From CAYMPH01 sp964392365 (lineage in GTDB: Bacteria; Spirochaetota; UBA4802; UBA5550), in the NCBI GenBank assembly GCA_964392365.1, contig CAYMPH010000015.1, forward strand, positions 1-64,000: a stretch of DNA of 64,000 nt, in the 5' to 3' direction. Within the stretch, counting starts at the first letter, position 1, and each line of letters opens with the position of its first letter. The notes under the pieces were generated by a model, which saw nothing but the letters and a program-made list of their open reading frames with translations, ran no database searches and was not told where the DNA came from. The translations under genes and the position numbers were made by a program. Below, one piece after another: positions 8,456 to 15,981 of this stretch.

Positions 8456-10291
8456 CTACAGCAATGAATTTAATTCCGCATCAAATCCTTTTAAAAGACA
8501 GGTATGTTCAAGTGATATTTTTTCTAGTTCAATGTAAAGATTTTCAATTTTCCCCTGTAATGAATGTACTTTTTTTGAAAGTTCCTGAATTTTTGAACTG
8601 TTTCCGGATTGAGATGCAGCAATAATTTCTTCATTATAGAGTGAAATATGATTTTCACTCTCAATTATTTCATCTTCAGTTTTTTTAATTTTAATTTCTA
8701 GAGGCTTTAAAGCAGCTGTTTTTCTTGAAAGGATATCAGCTTTATATTTTCTAATATCTTTTTTATTTGATTGCTCCGGAGCTTTATTTTCTTTTAAACT
8801 TTTTTCCTCCTCATCTGCCCAGCCTATTTTATCGAGGAAAGACTGATAATCGCCGTTAAAAACTGTAACTTCATTATTCTGGAAAACAATAAATCTGTTT
8901 GCAAGAGTGTGAAGAAATAATTCATTGTGCGTAACCATAACAACTGCACCTTCAAATTCCTCAATTGCTCCCATTAAGGTATCGCATGATTCCATATCAA
9001 GATGATTGGTCGGTTCATCAAGAAGAAGAAGATTGCACGGATATGCCAGAATTTTCCCTAAGAGAACCCGGCTTTTTTCGCCTCCTGAAAGTACGCCAAT
9101 TTTTTTTAAGGCATTATCACCTTCAAACATCATGGCTCCTGCAATATTTCTTGCTTTCTGCCGGTCAGATCCTGCATAAGTAATTTCTTCTTCAACAGTC
9201 AGATTTTCATTCAGATTTAATATATTTGTCTGGGCGAAGTATCCGATTTTAATTTCCGGATGCCTGATAATTTCTCCTCCCGTCTGTTTTAATCCGTCGG
9301 CAAGTATTTTTATAAGAGTGGATTTTCCCTTGCCGTTTTTTCCAATAATACATATCCGGTCATTTTTCCCGATTGTAATATTCAGATTCTGAATTAAATT
9401 GTTTAATGAATCTGTATAGGTAAATTCCAAATCTGAAATTGACATTAAAACTTTTGCCGGAAATTCTTTATAGTTGAAAAGGAACTCAAGATTTTTAATA
9501 AATTCAAGTTTGTCAAGTTTATCCTGCTTTTGCAGAGCTTTAACCCTTGATTGAACTAGTCCGGCGAGACGGGCTTTTGCCCTGAATCTTGAAACAAAAA
9601 GTTCTATTTCTTTTCTTTTTTTATCATCATTGATTCTTGTCTTTTCATATATTTCTTCTTCACGTGCAATCTGTTCGTAGTATTTATCTGTATGACCTTC
9701 TATTTTTCTGATTTTCTGTCTGTGTATGCCTGCAATATGAGTGCTTACTGAATCCATAAATGATCTGTCGTGAGTAATCAGGATCAGTTCTTTTGACCAC
9801 TGTTTTAGAAAATCTGTAAGCCATCTGATTGATATAATATCAAGATAATTGGTAGGTTCATCTAAAAGCAGCATATCAGGATTACCTGATAATACCTTTG
9901 CAAGATTTAACCTGACCTGAAACCCGCCAGAAAATTCAAGAGGATTTTTATTCATATCTTCTTTTGAAAATCCCAAACCTGAAAGAATTTTTTCAACCTT
10001 CCATTTTTCATCTTTTTCATGTTCATTCAGGCCAAGGCATCCCTCATCGATTACAGTGTTTTTTGTGAATTTTATATGCTGTTTCAGATATCCTATTGAA
10101 TACCCTTTTGGTATCTGTATTTCACCGTTATCCTGATGTTCATCTCCTGTAATAATTTTAATAAGCGTGGTTTTCCCGTGACCGTTTCTTCCGGTTAATC
10201 CGATTTTTTCTTTAGGATTTATTATAAGATTTACTTCATCGAGAATATTCTGCGGCCCGAATGATTTTGAAAGGTTTATTATTTTTATCAT
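8456..10291 (-). CDS. ABC-F family ATPase (ribosome-associated, Uup/YheS/EttA-like)
   Basis: 611 aa with two ABC cassettes in one chain and no membrane segment, the layout of ABC-F proteins that act on the ribosome (translation control, stalled-ribosome rescue or antibiotic protection). Cassette 1: Walker A GRNGHGKTT (about residues 34-42), signature FSGGF, Walker B LLLDEPTNYLD. A charged linker rich in Arg and Lys follows (about 205-265). Cassette 2: GKNGKGKST, signature LSGGEKSR, LLLDEPTNHLD. The last 100 residues are a predicted coiled coil, as in Uup/YheS types. There is no clear ribosome site before the ATG. The 6S-like RNA lies just upstream on the same strand. Confidence 0.88.
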   Translation of the reverse strand: MIKIINLSKSFGPQNILDEVNLIINPKEKIGLTGRNGHGKTTLIKIITGDEHQDNGEIQIPKGYSIGYLKQHIKFTKNTVIDEGCLGLNEHEKDEKWKVEKILSGLGFSKEDMNKNPLEFSGGFQVRLNLAKVLSGNPDMLLLDEPTNYLDIISIRWLTDFLKQWSKELILITHDRSFMDSVSTHIAGIHRQKIRKIEGHTDKYYEQIAREEEIYEKTRINDDKKRKEIELFVSRFRAKARLAGLVQSRVKALQKQDKLDKLEFIKNLEFLFNYKEFPAKVLMSISDLEFTYTDSLNNLIQNLNITIGKNDRICIIGKNGKGKSTLIKILADGLKQTGGEIIRHPEIKIGYFAQTNILNLNENLTVEEEITYAGSDRQKARNIAGAMMFEGDNALKKIGVLSGGEKSRVLLGKILAYPCNLLLLDEPTNHLDMESCDTLMGAIEEFEGAVVMVTHNELFLHTLANRFIVFQNNEVTVFNGDYQSFLDKIGWADEEEKSLKENKAPEQSNKKDIRKYKADILSRKTAALKPLEIKIKKTEDEIIESENHISLYNEEIIAASQSGNSSKIQELSKKVHSLQGKIENLYIELEKISLEHTCLLKGFDAELNSLL

Positions 10292-10315
10292 TAATTTGCA
10301 GCTTTAATTTTAAAT

Positions 10316-10494
10316 TACCCGCATTGCCGTGTGAATTAGGATTTTTGAACCTGTTAACCAGGTGGGTTCCTGCATGAAAGGGCTGGTTTTCTCCAGTTAA
10401 GGAGCATAACCTTGGCTTTCAGATTTAGGATCCCGAGTCGTATAAATATTGGCTCAAAAATACGACTATCCATCACGAGCAATGCAGGCTTTTA
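10316..10494 (-). ncRNA. ssrS: Probable 6S RNA
   Basis: The 355-base gap between the ABC-F gene and the gene at 10647 holds a compact structured RNA. Read on the minus strand, it has a long closing helix: GCATTGC at 10485-10479 pairs with GCAATGC at 10327-10321, continued by a 4-bp CGTG/CACG helix. Inside are the block GAGCCAATATTTATAC, close to the GAGCCGATATTTC block of E. coli 6S RNA, a hairpin with a 7-bp GTCGTAT/ATACGAC stem, and a terminal-side hairpin CACCTGGTTAACAGGTTCA resembling the 6S 3' half. Length (about 177 nt) fits 6S RNA, which binds the housekeeping RNA polymerase as a promoter mimic. A TATAAA box at 10507-10502 fits the expected transcription start. Assignment is from remembered consensus; strand is inferred. 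Confidence 0.6.
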
Positions 10495-10646
10495 CAGATA
10501 TTTTATATTCTTATATTTATGCAAGATTTTTTTATATTGACATTTATCAATATAATTGATTTTTAAAAAATAATGAATTAAATCAATTTAATATTTATGA
10601 TTAATTTATAAAAAATGAATACTATTTTAATAAATAAGAGGAAAAG

Positions 10647-11369
10647 ATGTTTAATAAATATTTTACTGCATTTAATATAGAACTACAGAAAAAGTTAAAA
10701 GCATCCAATAAAACTGGAAAAGCTGCAAAAGGCAAAATTGATTTAAAAGATCATAAGTATATTGATGTTATTGAAGAAATGCTTTCAGGCCTTATTCCAT
10801 CTGGTTTGAAAATTGATAAATCAATACCAGTAGATTCAAGCGGGTATTCTCCTGAAGGGGCTGATCTGATAATTTATAGGGATATCTGCAGGGATGCATC
10901 CAGGATGTTCGGAGGTTATATTCCATGCGAAGCGGTATACGGTGCAATTCATATAATACAGGATTTAAACAGGAAATCGCTTTCAGATATACTTGGCCGT
11001 GTTTCCGAATTTAAAAAGCTGAATAAATTTATTGAATCACAGCCTGAAGACAACATAGTCCCTATCCCTTCTTTTATAATTGTTCTTGAAACGGATTATT
11101 CATTTTCAGATATTAAAAAAGATGTAATCGGATATTATAATTCCACCGGTCTTGAATCTTTAAATGAGATGGATATAATGATGTTCCCTGATTCAGGGTT
11201 ATTAATTAAAAACTGGCGTGAAAAAAGAAATTTTATAGCGCTTGAAACAAAAGAAGATACTACAATGTGGTTTTATATTTTAATGACAGAATATCTCGAT
11301 GTAGTTAAGCCTTTAACGATTGATTACAGGAAATATATTAAAAAGCACGTTGAGTATACAGAGTATTAA
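10647..11369 (+). CDS. Conserved hypothetical protein, possibly DUF6602-like
   Basis: 240 aa, cytoplasmic, no signal peptide. The central block (ADLIIYRD, then GGYIPCEAVYGAIHIIQDLN and KSLSDILGRVSEFKKL) resembles the nuclease-fold DUF6602 family, in which an Asp is followed by a strand ending in Glu-x-Lys. Here the Glu-x-Lys position reads IHIIQD, so any nuclease activity is doubtful. The start is well supported by an AGAGG ribosome site 6 bases before the ATG. A WREKRNFIALET stretch near the C-terminus is the other clear feature. The next gene has its own probable promoter, so co-transcription is not certain. The function is not recognised. Confidence 0.55.
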   Translation: MFNKYFTAFNIELQKKLKASNKTGKAAKGKIDLKDHKYIDVIEEMLSGLIPSGLKIDKSIPVDSSGYSPEGADLIIYRDICRDASRMFGGYIPCEAVYGAIHIIQDLNRKSLSDILGRVSEFKKLNKFIESQPEDNIVPIPSFIIVLETDYSFSDIKKDVIGYYNSTGLESLNEMDIMMFPDSGLLIKNWREKRNFIALETKEDTTMWFYILMTEYLDVVKPLTIDYRKYIKKHVEYTEY

Positions 11370-11373
11370 TTTC

Positions 11374-11403
11374 TTGACAAATTTATTTAATAAATGGTAT
11401 TCA
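11374..11403 (+). promoter_or_regulatory. Candidate promoter for the vWA gene
   Basis: Perfect TTGACA at 11374-11379 with TATTCA 18 bases further at 11398-11403, in the 159-base gap between two same-strand genes. The -10 box is weak. Confidence 0.35.
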
Positions 11404-11528
11404 ATACTAATAGCAGATATATCCTCAATCCATTCACCCATAAATTATGTGAATCTACAGAAAGGGTATTTCTATTGTCTGAAAAATATTTCTGGTAATA
11501 AAAATTTTAAAAAAGCAGGCCGGTTGAT

Positions 11529-12623
11529 ATGAAAACATTCATTTTGAAATTCTTTATTATGCTTATAGTATTCATTTCAGTTCCAGTATTTTCAGCCAGT
11601 AATAAAGATGTAATACTTGTTCTTGATACATCATTGAGCATGGTCGGGCAGGGCGGTGAAAATATTTTTGACAATGTTAAAACAAGCATAAAGACTTATA
11701 TTGACAACTTAAAAGACGGCGACAGGGTAACTTTTGTAACTTTTGATGAAAAAGTAAAAATTTATCCGACTGTTCTTGTTGATGATAAAAATGATAGAGA
11801 TATCCTGAAGAAATTTATTAGCGTAACTGAAGCTAACGGACAATGGACTTATACTTTTGAAATGATGAGTGAAGTTTTTGCCAAAGCTGATGAAATTGAA
11901 AAAGAAAAAAATGGAAGGCAGCTGGTTATAGTTATTATGACTGACAGTATTGATGATCCGCCGCCTGCTCATATCAATGAAAAATTACTTATTAAAGAAA
12001 TTGCTGCAAAATACGGTGATAAAAATTCCTGGTGGATTTTTCTTGTCGGACTGAATGAATTAAAAAGCAATCAGAAGCTTGTGAATGCACGCCAGAAATT
12101 ATCCGAACACCTTTCAGCTGTTTCAAAAAATACTTATCGCATAGAAACTGACGGTAATGTAAAAGATGCAATAGAAAAAAATTTAAAAGACGATATTGCT
12201 CAGCTTGAATGGAAAAATAAAAAGAATATGTATATTTTGATCGGTATTTCTTTGCTTATATTGCTGATAGTCATACTTATTCTCATAAATAATTATTTTT
12301 CAAAATTAAAAATAAAAGGCAGGCTTGAGTATTGGAATAATGTAATTCTTAATCCTTATGTAAATAATTTTAAAATGACCAGGTTTAACTTAAGAAAAAT
12401 ATTTATTGGCAGGAATACAGATTGCAATCTTTATCTTCAGGAATTGAATATTTCAGAACCATTTATTCTTTCAGCTGTGAAATCAGGCAAAGAAATAATT
12501 ATTTCGATACAGGGCGGACGTGGATATGAGATTCAGATGATAAATAAACAGTTTGACGGTTACATTCTTGACGGAGATATATTCAAGGTTGAGAATTTTA
12601 CCTTTAAATATTTTAGTAAATAA
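11529..12623 (+). CDS. Membrane-anchored von Willebrand A protein with FHA-like tail
   Basis: 364 aa. A signal peptide (1-22) is followed by a vWA domain with the MIDAS line VLDTSLSM (about residues 31-38) and the later MTDS loop, so divalent-metal-dependent binding of a partner is likely. One transmembrane segment (about 232-256) places the vWA domain outside the cytoplasm. The last 100 residues, on the cytoplasmic side, carry FIGRNTDCNLYL, the start of a forkhead-associated-like fold that normally binds phosphothreonine; later FHA residues are poorly kept. The architecture suggests a link between a periplasmic partner and a cytoplasmic phosphoprotein. The ribosome site is weak. Confidence 0.7.
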   Translation: MKTFILKFFIMLIVFISVPVFSASNKDVILVLDTSLSMVGQGGENIFDNVKTSIKTYIDNLKDGDRVTFVTFDEKVKIYPTVLVDDKNDRDILKKFISVTEANGQWTYTFEMMSEVFAKADEIEKEKNGRQLVIVIMTDSIDDPPPAHINEKLLIKEIAAKYGDKNSWWIFLVGLNELKSNQKLVNARQKLSEHLSAVSKNTYRIETDGNVKDAIEKNLKDDIAQLEWKNKKNMYILIGISLLILLIVILILINNYFSKLKIKGRLEYWNNVILNPYVNNFKMTRFNLRKIFIGRNTDCNLYLQELNISEPFILSAVKSGKEIIISIQGGRGYEIQMINKQFDGYILDGDIFKVENFTFKYFSK

Positions 12624-12769
12624 ATTGATATTTATAGCATTGACCCATAATGTTTTAATTTAATTATTCCATTATGACGAAATTATCATAGATAACATAT
12701 GAATTTTTTGGAATTTAGCATGGCTTGCTCAAGCTATTTAAACTTTTCAATTATTTTGAAAAATAAATC

Positions 12770-12797
12770 TTGACAATTTAAGCCTTGTTGTTATTGT
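12770..12797 (+). promoter_or_regulatory. Candidate promoter of cfpA
   Basis: TTGACA (12770-12775), 16-base spacer, TATTGT (12792-12797, 4 of 6). The predicted leader of about 75 bases contains a small inverted repeat, ACAATA(5)TATTGT at 12818-12834, which could be an operator or an mRNA hairpin. Confidence 0.45.
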
Positions 12798-12877
12798 ACT
12801 TTAAAAATATGCGTAGAACAATAGGTATTATTGTTTATTTAAAATTAGGTCTTTTATTGTAAAGGAGGATTCTCAAT

Positions 12878-14827
12878 ATGTCAGTCAATCAGTTTCCAAA
12901 AAGCCCGAATAAAGTTGATCCATTAATTCCAAATGCGGTTGGATCAAGAAATTCATTAGCTCAGGAGAGCCGTGATAAAGTTGCTGAAGCTAAGTTAATA
13001 CTAAATGAAACAGCAGACAAGGTTCTAAATTTAGTAGAAAGCAAATTACCTGAAGAAGTACTTGTTAAGCTTGATGTAATGGGTGGTATCAAAGAAAAGC
13101 TTTATAATTATATCAACCAGACTTATGTAAACATGTTCAACAGGTATCAGATCACAATGGAAGACGAGTTCATTAAGAAAGTAAGGGATTTCGTTGATAA
13201 AGAAGAATCAAAAGGTCTTGCTCGTTATACCCCGAAAGAAATCGTTGAAATACTTGATAAGGTTGGCGGTTCTGATAAATTCCATACTGGTGAAATTGAG
13301 AAATCTATTGTAAATATGTATGGTCACCTTCAGGGTCATATTCAAAGAGGCGTTAATGATCTTGAAACTGAAACAAACTCAATCTTAAGACAAAAAACTG
13401 ATGTTGGAGCATTCGTAAGAGGAGAAAACGCATATGCAATTTTGAAATGCGTATTCAAGGATAGCGAATTTAGACCTAAATATGTTTATGATGTTAAACT
13501 GTCAGTTAATATTCTTGATAGTGAACTAATAAGCCCGCAATATCATTATCAGGTAACTGTTGAATCTCTATTGAAAGATGCTATTCAAAAGCATGTTCAA
13601 TCACTGATTGAAAGACAGATCGAGCAGCTTAATGATGATCTGGTAGATCAGGGTAAAAATGATTTAACAGCAAGCGAAAAGATGTTTGAGAAAATAAAAA
13701 GAATCGAAAACTTTACAGATGATGATAAAGAAGATGAGAAATCAAAAAGATATACAATTCTTGCTAAGAAATTCATGGATAAAATTGAAGGCTTAAGAGC
13801 AGAAATTGATGTTGAAGACATTGATCCATTAAATATAAGAGAGAATATCAAGTATATTATGGATGAAGAGAATATGAGAAACAGGGGTTACAATACAGCT
13901 GTTAACTCAATTACATCTATTCTTGATACAAGTAAACTTGGTTATCAGGTTTGTGAGAATTTAAAGAATGCCCGTATATGCAAGATAAAAGAATATGAAG
14001 AATCAGACAAAACAATTCTTCCTGATGAAAGATATGAATTAAGACTTGCTTATTATGATTTTAATCAATTAAGAGAAGATAAGCGTGAGTATGATAAACA
14101 AATGAATGCTTTCTCAGAAGAAATTAAAATGTTATGGGAAGTTTCTCATCAGTATTATGAATCTAAGAAAAGATTCAGAGCATTAAGAGATTTTGATGAT
14201 CTTGCAACAAGAGTAATGCCAAAAGATTGGAGAAGAAACAAAGAAGCTAGAGAAAAAGATCCTGATACAGTTCTATGGAATGAAATTGGTGAGATTTATA
14301 ATGAAGAATCATTTGTTGAAAAAAATAACAGAACATATGAAGATAGAATCAGAAATTTAAAAAATAAGATCACTTATCTTCGTGAAATGCTTAAAACAAT
14401 GCATGGATTCCAGAATCCAGTAGAACGAGTAATTCTAGATGAAAGAGTTTCTTTTATGGAAAAAAGATTTAACGAATTTACTTATAAAGTTAATCCTCAT
14501 CATATTCAGCCGGGTCTAGTACTTGATGTTGATATAACAACTATCAAGAGAAAGCAGTATATGCTTAGAGGTATGGCGAACGTATTGAATGAATTCCTTT
14601 CTGGAGTTTCTAAAGGATTTGCTGATGCAGCTTTTGCAACATACAGCAGAAGAAGATCCACTGTTCGTGCTGATATTGATCAATCTTTCGCATCTGAAGA
14701 AAAAACAGGCGAGGATATGTTTGAAACTGCATATTCATCTGCAGCTGCTTCATCAGAAGTAAAAGGATCAGTTAATCTTTCTCCTGGAAAATCATCTCCA
14801 AAGAAGAAAGGATTAAAAGAACTATAA
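12878..14827 (+). CDS. cfpA: Cytoplasmic filament protein A (CfpA)
   Basis: 649 aa, close to the length of treponemal CfpA (about 680 aa), the protein that builds the ribbon of cytoplasmic filaments running along the inner membrane of spirochaetes and needed for normal cell division and chromosome segregation. The sequence matches what I remember of CfpA almost throughout: DALVPNAVG-like start, AQESRDKVAEAKLIL, EIEKSIVNMYGHLQGHIQRG and RQKTDVGAFVRGENAY. It is rich in long helices and charged coiled-coil stretches, with no signal peptide or membrane segment. The C-terminal 50 residues are low-complexity Ser/Ala/Lys. A strong AAAGGAGG ribosome site and a following terminator suggest abundant, mostly monocistronic expression. 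Confidence 0.9.
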   Translation: MSVNQFPKSPNKVDPLIPNAVGSRNSLAQESRDKVAEAKLILNETADKVLNLVESKLPEEVLVKLDVMGGIKEKLYNYINQTYVNMFNRYQITMEDEFIKKVRDFVDKEESKGLARYTPKEIVEILDKVGGSDKFHTGEIEKSIVNMYGHLQGHIQRGVNDLETETNSILRQKTDVGAFVRGENAYAILKCVFKDSEFRPKYVYDVKLSVNILDSELISPQYHYQVTVESLLKDAIQKHVQSLIERQIEQLNDDLVDQGKNDLTASEKMFEKIKRIENFTDDDKEDEKSKRYTILAKKFMDKIEGLRAEIDVEDIDPLNIRENIKYIMDEENMRNRGYNTAVNSITSILDTSKLGYQVCENLKNARICKIKEYEESDKTILPDERYELRLAYYDFNQLREDKREYDKQMNAFSEEIKMLWEVSHQYYESKKRFRALRDFDDLATRVMPKDWRRNKEAREKDPDTVLWNEIGEIYNEESFVEKNNRTYEDRIRNLKNKITYLREMLKTMHGFQNPVERVILDERVSFMEKRFNEFTYKVNPHHIQPGLVLDVDITTIKRKQYMLRGMANVLNEFLSGVSKGFADAAFATYSRRRSTVRADIDQSFASEEKTGEDMFETAYSSAAASSEVKGSVNLSPGKSSPKKKGLKEL

Positions 14828-14852
14828 AAACAACAAATTAAGATATAAAAAA

Positions 14853-14883
14853 GGCTGCTCTGTATAGAGCAGCCTTTTTTTTT
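14853..14883 (+). terminator. Rho-independent terminator of cfpA
   Basis: GGCTGCTCT / AGAGCAGCC, 9-bp GC-rich stem with a GTAT loop, followed by nine T. Positioned 26 bases after the cfpA stop. Confidence 0.92.
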
Positions 14884-14999
14884 ATAGATTTTAAATTTGT
14901 TTAATTGTATTATTATTTAAATAAAATCATTAAAAAAACAAAAATGCTTGAAAATTAATATATATCATTTACATTATCCATATCAATGTTTAATTATTT

Positions 15000-15026
15000 T
15001 TGATTTCATTATTTAATTTATATACT
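15000..15026 (+). promoter_or_regulatory. Candidate promoter for the gene at 15057
   Basis: A good -10 box TATACT at 15021-15026 has a weak TTGATT at 15000-15005 only 15 bases away. It lies after the cfpA terminator, where a new transcript must begin for the two downstream genes. Confidence 0.3.
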
Positions 15027-15056
15027 AATCAAGTATTTCAAATCGGGAGATAAATT

Positions 15057-15965
15057 ATGGAAACAACTTATTTTTCACTCGCCACAAAACAAACATTCAA
15101 TAAAGCATTGAGACACTTTTATAAAGTAACTGAATTTGTTGATGATGTCGAATCTTTAAAAAATCTAGCAGATTTAGTAAATGATCAGCTAGATGAAAAA
15201 GAAATGGAAGAGGATCAGATACTTCCTTTAGTAGGCGCAATTATAAAGGATAAATTTTCATATACATGCAGATCTTTTAATATTCCAACGCATCTTACTG
15301 ATTTTACAAAATTTATCGAAGAAACTTCAAAATGGACAGCACTTGATATTGTCATAGTTTATTATAATACAAGCGGTAAAATTTTCCTAATAAACCCCAA
15401 AAATCAAGCTCACTGGGAAAAAGCCAGGGAACTGGTGCAGGATCAATTATCAGTTATATATGTTAAATTTTTAAAAGAAGAAAATAAAAAAATAGAAATA
15501 GAAGCAGTTGAATCAATACAGGAAATGCTGGCAGGAAAGGATGTATTTAGAAATAAAGATTTTATTGATAAAACTATTGTTGCGAAAACAGTTGTAATTA
15601 AACATGTAGAACCTGAATCTCAAAGCCATATAAGTAAAAAAGTTACCCCAAGATATCCTGTTCAGGTATCAAATGAATTATTTCATAATGGAAATGTTGA
15701 AGCTTGGAAAAAAATAGTAGAAAGTTATAAAAATAAATACCCGGAACTTGAAGTATATATTTTTTTCAAAGAAGAAGTTATCAATGACATCAATTCTCTT
15801 TTTAAATGGGGAAAGGTAAAACATGGCGATTCAATATTTTTTCAAGTTGGCGGTGAAAATATAGTAGGAGTATCCAAACTACAAAAATATCTTTATGAAG
15901 GTGCCAGTAAAAGATATGAGCAGTTTTTAAAAATTGGTGTTGGCAAAATTTTAAATTTATTCTGA
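15057..15965 (+). CDS. Conserved hypothetical protein between cfpA and the PPDK-like gene
   Basis: 302 aa, soluble, no signal peptide. I do not recognise a domain. Visible features are an acidic helical segment at about 35-65, a strand-rich middle (LDIVIVYYNTSGKIFLINP), and a lysine-rich C-terminal third (WKKIVESYKNKYPELEVYIFF). A GGGAGA ribosome site precedes the ATG. It ends 16 bases before the PPDK-like start, so the two are almost certainly co-transcribed. In Treponema pallidum, as I recall, TP0748 (cfpA), TP0747 and TP0746 (annotated ppdK) are neighbours; this gene would be the TP0747 counterpart. Conserved position suggests a role joining its two neighbours. Confidence 0.6.
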   Translation: METTYFSLATKQTFNKALRHFYKVTEFVDDVESLKNLADLVNDQLDEKEMEEDQILPLVGAIIKDKFSYTCRSFNIPTHLTDFTKFIEETSKWTALDIVIVYYNTSGKIFLINPKNQAHWEKARELVQDQLSVIYVKFLKEENKKIEIEAVESIQEMLAGKDVFRNKDFIDKTIVAKTVVIKHVEPESQSHISKKVTPRYPVQVSNELFHNGNVEAWKKIVESYKNKYPELEVYIFFKEEVINDINSLFKWGKVKHGDSIFFQVGGENIVGVSKLQKYLYEGASKRYEQFLKIGVGKILNLF

Positions 15966-15981
15966 TTTAATGGAGATTGAT

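Noticed and set aside
8428..8625. Plus-strand small open frame inside the ABC-F gene, and similar frames across the window
   Set aside because: These lie antisense to or out of frame with well-supported genes and show no ribosome sites or recognisable protein features.
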